NCBI RefSeq assembly: GCF_038443385.1
Contig: NZ_CP151726.1
Location: 4,588,001 to 4,652,000, forward strand
Source of the DNA: Stieleria varia
GTDB taxonomy: Bacteria; Planctomycetota; Planctomycetia; Pirellulales; Pirellulaceae
DNA: 64,000 nt
Direction: 5' to 3'
How positions within the stretch are numbered: the first letter of the stretch is position 1; every line of letters begins with the position of its first letter. Position numbers and translations under genes: made by a program. The notes below the pieces were generated by a model, which saw only the letters and a program-made list of their open reading frames with translations, was not told the DNA's origin and ran no database searches. Shown here in pieces: positions 54,471 through 63,467 of this stretch.

Positions 54471-55252
54471 CGCTTTGAGTCCTGCAGCGAGTCACTCGTC
54501 GAAGTGTCGTCTGCCGTGTTGCCGTCGGGCGATTCTTGCCCGCTTGCGTCCAGTTCCGGCGTCTCTTGATTGGGAGGTCCATCGTGTTCGATCATTCCGT
54601 CACGCAGACGGATGATGCGTGTCGCTTGCTGGGCGACTTCCATATCGTGCGTCACGACCACGATCGTTTGATCACCACTGGCGACGAGTTTCTTGAGCAA
54701 CGCGACGGTCCGTTGGCTGTTTGCCGTGTCGAGGTTTCCGGTGGGTTCATCCGCTAACAACAATGCGGGTTGGATGACCAATGCTCGGGCGATTGCGACT
54801 CTCTGCTGTTCGCCGCCCGACATCTCGCTGGGCAAGTGCCCCGCACGGGCCTCCATTTCCAGGCTGCTCAGTGCACTCAAGGCTCGCTGCATCGACTCGG
54901 CTCGGGACACACCGTCCAATTCCAGTGGCAATGCGACGTTTTCAGCCGCTGTCAGCGTGGGCAGCAGGTTAAAGGACTGAAAGATAAATCCGATCCGTTG
55001 ACGTCGGGCGATGGTTCTCTGGTCATCCGAGAGGCTCGCCAAGTCGGTGTCTTCCAGCAACACACGTCCTTCGGTTGGCAAGTCGACTCCGCCCAGTAAA
55101 GCCAACAGCGAGCTTTTTCCACAGCCCGATGGGCCGATGATCGCTACCATTTCGCCGGTGTGGATGGTCAAGTCCACGCCACGCAGTGCTTCCACCCGTG
55201 TCTGGCCACTGCCGTACGTCTTCTTCAATCCCTGAGTTTCAATGACGGGCAT
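54467..55252 (-). CDS. ABC transporter ATP-binding protein, LolD/MacB type
   Basis: 261 residues. Walker A GPSGCGKSS, Q-loop FIFQSFNLLPTLTAAENV, signature LPSEMSGGEQQRVAIARALV, Walker B ALLLADEPTGNLD, H-loop VVVTHD. The C-terminal ~40 residues are polar and probably disordered. It is the first gene of a two-gene operon with the FtsX-type permease. Confidence 0.95.
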   Translation of the reverse strand: MPVIETQGLKKTYGSGQTRVEALRGVDLTIHTGEMVAIIGPSGCGKSSLLALLGGVDLPTEGRVLLEDTDLASLSDDQRTIARRQRIGFIFQSFNLLPTLTAAENVALPLELDGVSRAESMQRALSALSSLEMEARAGHLPSEMSGGEQQRVAIARALVIQPALLLADEPTGNLDTANSQRTVALLKKLVASGDQTIVVVTHDMEVAQQATRIIRLRDGMIEHDGPPNQETPELDASGQESPDGNTADDTSTSDSLQDSKR

Positions 55253-55353
55253 TCATTCAATCCTGGTGTTCAGTCCTTGTGCCGAGAGTTCTCGTCGTCG
55301 ATTACTGGGCTGATCAAAATTTGGGGTTATACGGGGATTGGCCTGCGTAATTG

Positions 55354-55375
55354 TACTGCTCAAAGTTTGGTGTTG
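55354..55375 (+). repeat. Left arm of a 22-bp inverted repeat around the IS/array block
   Basis: TACTGCTCAAAGTTTGGTGT plus TG. Its inverse is at 57577-57598. Similar sequences are at 8105-8126 and 23744-23764 (inverse). Confidence 0.75.
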
Positions 55376-55440
55376 ACATTGTTTTTTCCGTACATGTTTT
55401 TGTTCCATGCATCGCAATCAAAGTGAGCCTCAGGCGCTAG

Positions 55441-57173
55441 CCCGGATATTGCATCCATCGGTTATTGACGCGGGGTTGCGAGTTCGATACGTCCGCTTTT
55501 GGGAAATGATTTGATTTTGATGGGGGCTTTCGCAGCGCCGCGCAGAAGGCCCCCCCTCCCCCAAGCGAATGATTCGCTTCGTGGTTGCGTTTTCCTCGAG
55601 GGTTGCCGCCCTTAGTCGCTTCGGCAAAGACGCGCCATGACTTCGTTAAAGAGACTCGCGCTAGGGCAGTGAGTCGGAAGGTGAAAAATCACTCGCCGAC
55701 AAGTCACGCGTACTCGCGCGGCAATCTTGAACAGACGCAAGCGGATCGTATCCACACGCATCCGAGCATGTGTAGTGCCCTGAAGTGCCAACCGGCGGAT
55801 TCCGTCGACCAACACATACGCCAACGACGACAGAATCAAACGAAACTGATTGGCCATGAAGTCTGTGCAGCTGGTTCGATCGGCAAACAAACACATCTGT
55901 TGTTCCTTGATCCGATTCTCCATTTCACAACGCTGACAATAACGTTCTCGATAGAAATCCTTCGGGTTCCAAGCAACACTGCAGATCGTTCCAGGATCGA
56001 GGATTTGTCGAACCTGTTTGCCGTCCACGCGAGGGCGATGATAAGTCGGCTCGACGATCCCTTGGGCACTGGGCAGGTTTGTCACGACGAAACGCGGGTT
56101 GGCTCCCTTGTCGCCGTGCTCCGCCTTGCCGAGAACCCAGCGATGACGGTCCCATGTTTCCTGAGTGCGATAACGGAACCACTTGAAAAGCGTTCGCGTG
56201 GATTTAAATTTCAAATGCTCAAGTCGAGCACGGGTCATTTCGCAGGCAATATTGCGGATCAAGACGTTGTTCTTGGGCAATCCGAAGACATAGTAGACGT
56301 CGTTTTTATCGCACCAACGCATGAGTCTTTCATCAGAATATCCGCCATCGCCACGTAAAATGATTTTCGTCTCCGGCCATCGCGAACGAATCTTTTGAAC
56401 CAGCAGTTTGGTCACCGCGCGAGCGTGATGGGCTGCGCCAAAACTGCTGGGACGTAAGTAGGCGACAAGCAACTGATAGCCACAGAACACGTACAGCGGC
56501 AGAAAACAGTGGCCGTCGTAGAATCCATTGAAGTAGTTTTTGTCTTGATTGCCGTGCGTCGGATCATCTGTGGCATCATAGTCCAACGTGATTTCTTCGG
56601 GCGGTTTCTCGTAGCTGTCCAGAAAGGTGTTTACGATTTCTTCGTGGATAGCCAGCATCGCTTTGCGATCGACACGATTTTCGAAACGTGAATGCGTTGA
56701 CGGACTGGCCAAAGGAAAGTGTTCGTCGCTGTCATAGTCATTCTGTGCAGGTGTGCGTCCGGCAGCGACTTGAAAGGCTGCATCATGCCGCAAGTGGGCG
56801 TGATCGTTGCCGTCCTCGTAGCCTGCCGCAATTCCAAAGATACGACTGGTCAGGATCTCGGCCTGCGGATGTGCGGTGTAGATAGGATCGCGTGGATCGG
56901 CAATACAAGCGTCGACTCGGCGGATCAGGCCGAGTCGTTGATCGACTTCGCGAAGCAGTAGCAATCCGGCGTCGGACGTGAGCGTTCCGCCATCAAAATC
57001 AAACTCGACAGCTTGGCGACGGAGGCGTTTCAGTGCAGCTCGTTTTCGATTACGCTTTGTCATTGCCGAGAGCCTTGGGCTTGGGATGTGTGAAGTGTTG
57101 TAACTCCAATGCATACCAGGACTAAGGCTCTTGCGCTATAGGGGGAAACAAATTTTCGGATGCAATATCCGGG
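55441..57173 (-). mobile_element. IS1380-family insertion sequence with CTAG target duplication
   Basis: 1733 bp with perfect terminal inverted repeats CCCGGATATTGCATCC / GGATGCAATATCCGGG and CTAG on both sides (55437-55440 and 57174-57177). The interrupted 95-bp unit proves the limits and the 4-bp duplication. One intact transposase gene is carried. Confidence 0.95.
55612..57063 (-). CDS. IS1380-family transposase
   Basis: 483 residues from ATG at 57063 (MTKRNRKRAALKR). The family start VEFDFDGGTLTSDAGLLLLR is clear. The DDE residues are visible: D in ITLDYDATDDPTHG, D in ILRGDGGYSDERLM, E in YCQRCEMENRIKEQQM. The C-terminal ARLCRSD ends it. No frame damage, so it should be active. Confidence 0.93.
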   Translation of the reverse strand: MTKRNRKRAALKRLRRQAVEFDFDGGTLTSDAGLLLLREVDQRLGLIRRVDACIADPRDPIYTAHPQAEILTSRIFGIAAGYEDGNDHAHLRHDAAFQVAAGRTPAQNDYDSDEHFPLASPSTHSRFENRVDRKAMLAIHEEIVNTFLDSYEKPPEEITLDYDATDDPTHGNQDKNYFNGFYDGHCFLPLYVFCGYQLLVAYLRPSSFGAAHHARAVTKLLVQKIRSRWPETKIILRGDGGYSDERLMRWCDKNDVYYVFGLPKNNVLIRNIACEMTRARLEHLKFKSTRTLFKWFRYRTQETWDRHRWVLGKAEHGDKGANPRFVVTNLPSAQGIVEPTYHRPRVDGKQVRQILDPGTICSVAWNPKDFYRERYCQRCEMENRIKEQQMCLFADRTSCTDFMANQFRLILSSLAYVLVDGIRRLALQGTTHARMRVDTIRLRLFKIAARVRVTCRRVIFHLPTHCPSASLFNEVMARLCRSD

Positions 57174-57576
57174 CTAGCCGTGGGCCGGCACCACAATCCG
57201 CCTCAGGCCCACGGCTAGCGCCTGAGGCTCACTGGGGGCCACCAGCTGCGTCGGCAGAGCCTCAGGCGCTAGCCGTGGGCCGGCACCACAATCCGCCTCA
57301 GGCCCACGGCTAGCGCCTGAGGCTCACTGGGGGCCACCAGCTGCGTCGGCAGAGCCTCAGGCGCTAGCCGTGGGCCGGCACCACAATCCGCCTCAGGCCC
57401 ACGGCTAGCGCCTGAGGCTCACTGGGGGCCACCAGCTGCGTCGGCAGAGCCTCAGGCGCTAGCCGTGGGCCGGCACCACAATCCGCCTCAGGCCCACGGC
57501 TAGCGCCTGAGGCTCACTGGGGGCCACCAGCTGTGCCGCCAGTAGGGACATAAACTTGCGCAAACCCAAAACGAAA

Positions 57577-57600
57577 CAACACCAAACTTTGAGCAGTCCA
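57577..57600 (-). repeat. Right arm of the inverted repeat around the IS/array block
   Basis: CAACACCAAACTTTGAGCAG plus TCCA, the inverse of 55354-55375. Confidence 0.75.
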
Positions 57601-57665
57601 CGCCAGCGCCGTCGGCTCACTATATCGACAGACTGCGAGCTGTGGCGATCTCGTATCCGACAATC

Positions 57666-59291
57666 TTACTGTCCCGTCAGCGAAAGGGCACTGATGGGTA
57701 GACTGGGGCGCAGCCGAAAGAGCGCTTTTTCGTGGACCGGCTGCTGATCTCCTGTCGGTGTTTCGTCGCCCGACTGCCTGCCAATGATGCGGAAATCCAA
57801 TACGTTCACAATGGGCTCTGTCGTGGAAAGTTTGATCTGAACACTTTTTGAAGTGCCGCCTTTTGGTTCCGATTTCACTTGTTCAGACGTCACAAACTCG
57901 GGCAACCCCTCTACTGAAATCTCGATTACGCCACTGAAACCTGGCAGGCGTTTCACCGTGACGGGAATTTCGAGTGGCTTCTCTTTCGTGAGGACAAAAC
58001 GATCCGATGTGACGCTCAATTCAAATACAGGTTGATACTGCTCGACCGTAAGGTAATAGAAATGCCGATCGCCGTGCCCATCCACTCGGTCGCTGACGTG
58101 GATCTCGACGAAGCCGTCCGTCTTCGCTTCGAATGTCGTCGCCGCGTCATAGCGTCCGCGTTCCAGATCCTCATTGCTCGCCAGAATCTCACTGGACGCT
58201 CGGTCGATGATCTTCAAGTGCGAGTCCAAGGGGAATCCATACTGATACGATCGGACTTGTGCCCAATACTTTTTCTGTGCAACCACGGGAACGATGAAGC
58301 GATCGAGCTCGGCTTGTTCGCTGATATGGCCAAATAAAGTTGCCGGCAACGCGTTGACCTGCTGAGCTGCGGCATTTGAAGATTCGCACACGCGTGGACC
58401 GCCAACGAGCGAGCGATCCCAAGTCCAGCCCAACGTTTCAGGGACAAATAGCGTTGGCGGAGAAACCGTGGTTGCCGGGGACACATGCGTCTCGACTTTC
58501 TCGGGCAAATTCCAGCCATAGACCTCAGCGCGACCATCGGACGCTGCCACACCGTGATCGACTATCGGTCCCGTGGTGACGTTGATCGCATAAACAAAGC
58601 TGCTGGAGCCGGCCAGTGCGATCGTGCTGTTCGGCGTCTCCGGAAATGCAAAGATGCGAATCACCAGCTCGGTGTCTTGTCCTACGTGATGGACGATCAA
58701 AGGATCCAGGCCGCAGTCGTCATCTGATTGTGCAAGCACGTTTCCATCTAAATCGACGATCTGCAAAACGGCATCCATTGGCGACGCCAGGATCTCATTT
58801 GCAACCGCAGCGACGACTAATGTCTGGCCGTCGGTCACCTTGATTCGATACGAATCAACATCACCGTTCTTGGCCAATCGGCCGGCGACAACGGTGGGCA
58901 GGTCGAGCGATCCAGCGTTGCCGATCTCGTTGTTCGGTTCGGACTCGACGGTCACGGCGGCGGATGTCATCAAGACAGGCGTCCATGCCGAGATGGCGTT
59001 CTGGCTGTTGACGCGAATCCACGCGACTCCGGGGGCTGCGTTGGCGTCCGTTGTGAAAGTCAACGTGTTCTTTTCGTCGGGCGAGGCTGTGATGCGAACT
59101 TCAGCGCGATCGCATTCAAAATCCATCGGCCACGCGCTGAGATCACCTTCGGCGACCAACTTGGAATCGCTGCCTAGCGTGACCACGGGCGGAAAAAAAC
59201 GCTCCAGTTTGACTTCACCGGCAACGACCGACGAAAGGCAGACGCACAGCGAGATCAAACAGTTCAGTGGAGAAATGGGTGAGCCGAGCAC
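57666..59291 (-). CDS. Secreted PPC-domain protein of the planctomycete trio
   Basis: 541 residues from GTG at 59291, sharing one base with the stop of the preceding gene. The signal peptide is LNCLISLCVCLSSVVAG. An Ig-like N-terminal part is followed by two bacterial pre-peptidase C-terminal (PPC) domains: VESEPNNEIGNAGSLDLPTV ... GDVDSYRIKVTDGQTLVVAA, and AELDRFIVPVVAQKKYWAQV. A late beta domain is LEIPVTVKRLPGFSGVIEIS. In planctomycetes such proteins follow DUF1549/1553 and DUF1501 genes; the role is unproven but secreted. Confidence 0.8.
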   Translation of the reverse strand: MLGSPISPLNCLISLCVCLSSVVAGEVKLERFFPPVVTLGSDSKLVAEGDLSAWPMDFECDRAEVRITASPDEKNTLTFTTDANAAPGVAWIRVNSQNAISAWTPVLMTSAAVTVESEPNNEIGNAGSLDLPTVVAGRLAKNGDVDSYRIKVTDGQTLVVAAVANEILASPMDAVLQIVDLDGNVLAQSDDDCGLDPLIVHHVGQDTELVIRIFAFPETPNSTIALAGSSSFVYAINVTTGPIVDHGVAASDGRAEVYGWNLPEKVETHVSPATTVSPPTLFVPETLGWTWDRSLVGGPRVCESSNAAAQQVNALPATLFGHISEQAELDRFIVPVVAQKKYWAQVRSYQYGFPLDSHLKIIDRASSEILASNEDLERGRYDAATTFEAKTDGFVEIHVSDRVDGHGDRHFYYLTVEQYQPVFELSVTSDRFVLTKEKPLEIPVTVKRLPGFSGVIEISVEGLPEFVTSEQVKSEPKGGTSKSVQIKLSTTEPIVNVLDFRIIGRQSGDETPTGDQQPVHEKALFRLRPSLPISALSLTGQ

Positions 59292-60631
59292 TATGCCATC
59301 AACTCCATGATCGGCGTGGCGTCGCTGACCAAGTGAACCGGTCTGCCTTCGGGCGTGTGCATCGTCTGTCCGGGATCGATTCCCAATTTGCGATAAATGG
59401 TTGAGACAAAGTTCTCCGGTGATAAAACGCGTTCAACCGCGCTGTAGCCTTGTTTGTCGGTCGCGCCGACAATTTGTCCACCGCGAACACCACCGCCGGC
59501 GAACATCACGCTCATCGCATTGGACCAATGATCGCGGCCACCTCGCTCGTTGATCTTTGGCGTGCGGCCGAACTCGCCCAAGACGACGACCAAAGTTCGT
59601 TCCAGCATCCCAGTTTGCTTGAGATCCGCGATCAACGCCGCCACGGTGGCTTCGAACGGCGGCAGCTTCTTTTCCAGCTCCTCGAAAATCGACACGTGAT
59701 GGTCCCAACCGCCATGATACAGCGTGACAAACGGAACCCCTGCTCCGACCAATCGGCGAGCCAACAAAGCGCGTTGACCGAACGAGTTTCGGCCGTAGGC
59801 TTCGCGGACCTCGTTGGATTCTTGATGAATGTCGAATGCGGCTTGTGCTTGCGGGCTGCTGATGATCTGCAGACTTTGCTGGTAGAAACGATCCATTGCG
59901 ACAACGGGGTCGGCAACTGCCGGATCGTTCAAACGCATCATCGTGTCGATACGTTGGCGAATGTCTTGCCGAGATCCAAAGCGGTCCGCCGTCAGTCCGG
60001 TCGGGATCGTCACGTCGCGGACGCGAAAGCTGCTGCTGTTGGGATCATCCGGCACGACAAAGGGCGCGTACTGGCTGCCCAAGAAATTGGGGCCACCGGA
60101 GCGGGACATGCTCGGCAAAGAAAAATAGGCCGGTATCCCGTGGGGAGCGCCAATTTGTTGCGCCGCGACGCTACCCAAGCTGGGGTGAAAACTGACAAAG
60201 GCACCGCATCCGACCGGTATCCTTGGCGGAGCACCGGTCATCATGTAGTGGTTACCGGCACCGTGGTTTCCCTGGTCGTGGCGGATCGAACGTACGATGG
60301 CCAAGTCGTCGGACATCGCCGCGAGCTTTTGCATCGGCTGCGAAAAATACACGCCGCTGGTCTGAGTCCGAATCGGTGGAAAGGAGCCGCGGATCTCGAC
60401 CGGCGCATCGGGTTTGGGGTCAAACGTTTCGTAGTGACTGGGGCCGCCGTCCAACCAAACCAAGATACACGCGTCGGCTTCACGCTCAGAGGGGACCTGC
60501 GTGAATGAATCGTTCGCGTGAGCACGCGCTCTCAGCGCGCCTGTCAAGCCGCCGGAGATCAGGCCGCCCAGTCCCAGACGCAGACAATCGCGTCTCGCGA
60601 TCCCTTCACAATTACGCCAGCTCGTTGCCAT
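59291..60631 (-). CDS. DUF1501 (sulfatase-like fold) exported protein
   Basis: 446 residues. The N-terminus RRDCLRLGLGGLISGGLTGA is twin-arginine/anchor-like. Diagnostic DUF1501 stretches are CILVWLDGGPSHYETFDPKP, SDDLAIVRSIRHDQGNHGAG, VLGEFGRTPKINERGGRDHW and MFAGGGVRGGQIVGATDKQG. The protein has an alkaline-phosphatase-like fold without an established reaction. It is 10 bp downstream of the DUF1549/DUF1553 gene. Confidence 0.93.
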   Translation of the reverse strand: MATSWRNCEGIARRDCLRLGLGGLISGGLTGALRARAHANDSFTQVPSEREADACILVWLDGGPSHYETFDPKPDAPVEIRGSFPPIRTQTSGVYFSQPMQKLAAMSDDLAIVRSIRHDQGNHGAGNHYMMTGAPPRIPVGCGAFVSFHPSLGSVAAQQIGAPHGIPAYFSLPSMSRSGGPNFLGSQYAPFVVPDDPNSSSFRVRDVTIPTGLTADRFGSRQDIRQRIDTMMRLNDPAVADPVVAMDRFYQQSLQIISSPQAQAAFDIHQESNEVREAYGRNSFGQRALLARRLVGAGVPFVTLYHGGWDHHVSIFEELEKKLPPFEATVAALIADLKQTGMLERTLVVVLGEFGRTPKINERGGRDHWSNAMSVMFAGGGVRGGQIVGATDKQGYSAVERVLSPENFVSTIYRKLGIDPGQTMHTPEGRPVHLVSDATPIMELMA

Positions 60632-60641
60632 TGGATTGCAC

Positions 60642-62909
60642 CTAGTTTTGAATGGAAAATTCAGGTGTATTGAGCATTGCCCACATCAAGTCCTCGATCG
60701 CTCCGCGTCGGTTTTCCCCCGCCGTTGCGATCAAGGATTCCGCATACTGTCGCTCGCCCTCGCTGGGGTAGCGTGAATAGACGGCCAAGTAAAGTTCGTC
60801 AATGATCTCGGTCGCTGATCGGTCACTCGACGCAAGCTGCGCCACTCGTCCATCATCGTTGGTGATCCGTCCGCTCAACTCGCGAGAATTCATCAAGTGC
60901 AGCGTTTGAGTCACGGAGGTATCGGGAATACGTTCACAGGGTGGGTCCTGGTTTTCATTGGGGCGACCAAATGTGTCCAGGAAAACAGAATCCACACGCG
61001 TCGTCCAAATTTGATTCGCCTTTGATTGCGTGGGCATCGCCGTGAACGACGTTGGTGTCAGCGTGATGTCGGAAATCGCGTCCGAAAGAATCTCGGCACG
61101 CAACCGCTGTCGATAATGACGGGAATGATTCAGCCGGTCCGACGAGTTTGTTTCATTGGGAATCGACGACAGTGCATAGACGTTGGAAAGTGCGATGGTA
61201 CGCAGCATCTGTTTTTGATCGTAACCGATCTCGCGGAAGTGATCCGCAAGAGCATCCAGCAGTTGTGGATTGCTTGGCGGATTCGTGCTTCGCAAATCAT
61301 CCACCGGCTCGACCAAGCCGCGTCCCATCATGTGTGCCCACAATCGGTTCACGTGTACTTTCGCAAACAGCGGATTGTCCGTTGTCATCCATTGTGCCAG
61401 AGCGACACGAGGGTCATCGTGTTGCGAAAGATCCACGGAACCGAACAAAGGCGTCGGCGTCATGATCTCACCCGATACGGGATGTTTCACGGTGCCGGAT
61501 TCGGAAGTCCAGATGATCTCTTCTCCGCCCGAGATTGGCGGCGACAGTCCGGTACCGCGATGGGCGACTTTGCCAAAGAACGCGGCGAACTGATAAAAGT
61601 CCGCTTGACTGTAGCTTTCGAACGGATGGTGATGGCACTTGGCACATTCCAATCTCACCCCCAGTAGCAACTGACTGACCAAGGTCGCCATCTCATCGGG
61701 ACTTCGACGGTCTCGGTACAACGTCACGGCACCGTTTCGCCAAGTGCTGCCTCTGGCGGTAACGAGCCGCCGAGCGAACTCATCATGCGATAGGTTTTCG
61801 CGAAACTGCTGTCGGATCCAGTTGTCGTAGTTCAAGACGGCTTTGATGCCAACTCGATAGGGATTCGGCCTCAGCAGATCTGCCCATTGATTTGCCCAAT
61901 GGTCTGCGTACTCTCGTTGAGACAGCAGCCAATCGACCAAGTGTTCTCGCTTACCAGGGTCGGCGGACTCAAGAAACTCGCGGGCTTCCTCCGGACGCGG
62001 CAGACGCCCGATCAAATCAGTAAACACTCTGCGCAAGAACACCCACTCCTCGGCCGGCTCGGAGGGTTTGATCCGCAGACTCTGTAGTTTTGCAAACACC
62101 AGTTCGTCGATGAACCCGTTGCGTGGCAGATCGTGAAAGACGCTCGCGGGGATTTCTTGTTCACGTGGAATCTGAGCATTTGCCACACAGATGTGGTTCA
62201 TGTATCGCGCCATGATCGCAGTCTCGCCGGGTAACGAACCTGCCAGCATTCGTCCTGCCGCATCGACCGACACCACGGCGGGATCGTTCGACAAGTACGT
62301 CGCCTGAGATGTCACCGTCCGCTGTGATCCATCGCTGTACGTTGCCGTCAGAGACAGCTCGGCGGTTTGACCGCTGGACATCACGAACTCGTCGTTGCCA
62401 AGGACGACAGATTCCAAGACGGGCTCGTTGGGCACACTTCGCTTGGCACCTTGCTCGATCCAACGCAGCAACGTCAGATGATCGGATGAGCCTGGTTCGA
62501 TCTTCACGCCTCCACCATGTGGCACAGTCGCGGTAGCTTTCTGCAGCAATAAGCTTTCATGAGGCGCGGTCAACGAAAGACGCCGCCCGCGTGAACTGCG
62601 AACGATCGCGTTGTGATCAAACTCGGAGTCAAAGCCGAGTAGCGAAAGTTGAAACCCGTTTTGCCCACGCTGCTTTCCATGACAGGCACCCGCATTGCAT
62701 CCTCGCGCGGTCAGGATCGGTTGGATATCGAGCTGAAAGCTGATCGGCTGATGGATCGCGGATGCGAGGGAAACGCTGCCGGGCTCCGCACCATGCGATG
62801 AGGAACAGCACCACGTGGCGAAGTTGATCGCTAGAAACCAACATGCAAGAATCGGCCCGCGGGTGGACCATGTTGGCCATCTTGGAGAGGCGGGAGGTTG
62901 ACTGCACAT
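60642..62909 (-). CDS. Planctomycete DUF1549/DUF1553 cytochrome-like protein
   Basis: 755 residues. A signal segment lies near residues 18-40. PSC-like N-terminal motif LDIQPILTARGCNAGACHGK (CxxxxCH), an Ig-like middle (TYSDGSQRTVTSQATYLSND), DUF1549 (RNGFIDELVFAKLQSLRIKP), a CAKCHHHPFESYSQADFY haem-type site, and DUF1553 (WMTTDNPLFAKVHVNRLWAH; RLRAEILSDAISDITLTP). It is first gene of the three-gene operon. The enzymatic role is not known. Confidence 0.93.
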   Translation of the reverse strand: MCSQPPASPRWPTWSTRGPILACWFLAINFATWCCSSSHGAEPGSVSLASAIHQPISFQLDIQPILTARGCNAGACHGKQRGQNGFQLSLLGFDSEFDHNAIVRSSRGRRLSLTAPHESLLLQKATATVPHGGGVKIEPGSSDHLTLLRWIEQGAKRSVPNEPVLESVVLGNDEFVMSSGQTAELSLTATYSDGSQRTVTSQATYLSNDPAVVSVDAAGRMLAGSLPGETAIMARYMNHICVANAQIPREQEIPASVFHDLPRNGFIDELVFAKLQSLRIKPSEPAEEWVFLRRVFTDLIGRLPRPEEAREFLESADPGKREHLVDWLLSQREYADHWANQWADLLRPNPYRVGIKAVLNYDNWIRQQFRENLSHDEFARRLVTARGSTWRNGAVTLYRDRRSPDEMATLVSQLLLGVRLECAKCHHHPFESYSQADFYQFAAFFGKVAHRGTGLSPPISGGEEIIWTSESGTVKHPVSGEIMTPTPLFGSVDLSQHDDPRVALAQWMTTDNPLFAKVHVNRLWAHMMGRGLVEPVDDLRSTNPPSNPQLLDALADHFREIGYDQKQMLRTIALSNVYALSSIPNETNSSDRLNHSRHYRQRLRAEILSDAISDITLTPTSFTAMPTQSKANQIWTTRVDSVFLDTFGRPNENQDPPCERIPDTSVTQTLHLMNSRELSGRITNDDGRVAQLASSDRSATEIIDELYLAVYSRYPSEGERQYAESLIATAGENRRGAIEDLMWAMLNTPEFSIQN

Positions 62910-62990
62910 CAGCAGTTCGGGGGCAGGCGTGAGGCGGGGAGGGGGCGGGATCGAATGATTATAGACGAATCGGGCCCCCAGTGCTGCGCT

Positions 62991-63460
62991 GTTTGACCCG
63001 TAGCCGTTAGGCGTAGGTGGAAGCTGCGTTTGATTCTGCGGTGCAAACCGGATGGTTGCGTCTCCTGCGCCTTCGGCTACGGGTCAAACGGGGTGGTGCA
63101 AAGCGGCTGTTTGACCCGTAGCCGTTAGGCGCAGGGGGAAGCTGCGTTTGATTCTGCGGTGCAAACCGGATGGTTGCGTCTCCTACGCCTTCGGCTGCGG
63201 GTCAAACGGGGTGGTGCAAAGCGGCTGTTTGACCCGTAGCCGATAGGCGCAGGGGGAAGCTGCGTTTGATTCTGCGGTGCAAACCGGATGGTTGCGTCTC
63301 CTACGCCTTCGGCTGCGGGTCAAACGGGGTGGTGCAAAGCGGCTGTTTGACCCGTAGCCGATAGGCGCAGGGGGAAGCTGCGTTTGGCTCTGCGGTGCAA
63401 ACCGGATGGTTGCGTCTCCTGCGCCTTTGGCTACGGGTCAAACGAACTGTTTCCAGGCGG
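62991..63460. repeat. Four 118-bp tandem palindromic units
   Basis: Units start at 62991, 63109, 63227 and 63345, each beginning GTTTGACCCGTAGCCG and holding the inverse CGGCTACGGGTCAAAC or close to it. A last half arm at 63456-63475 overlaps the stop codon of the next gene. 62910-62990 has nothing recognisable. Confidence 0.95.
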
Positions 63461-63467
63461 CTGCGGG

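Larger units (their letters stand above)
55427..57543. repeat. Four 95-bp tandem palindromic units, first one split by IS1380
   Basis: Units start at 55427 (continued at 57178), 57259, 57354 and 57449. Each holds the inverted arms GAGCCTCAGGCGCTAGCCGT and its inverse around GGCACCACAATCC. When the insertion sequence and one CTAG are removed, 55427-55440 plus 57178-57258 make exactly 95 bp. No coding. Confidence 0.95.

Noticed and set aside
57178..57543. CRISPR array
   Set aside because: The 95-bp units follow each other without variable spacers and are long palindromes.
62991..63460. CRISPR array
   Set aside because: The whole 118-bp unit is repeated, with only point differences; there are no spacers and no cas genes.
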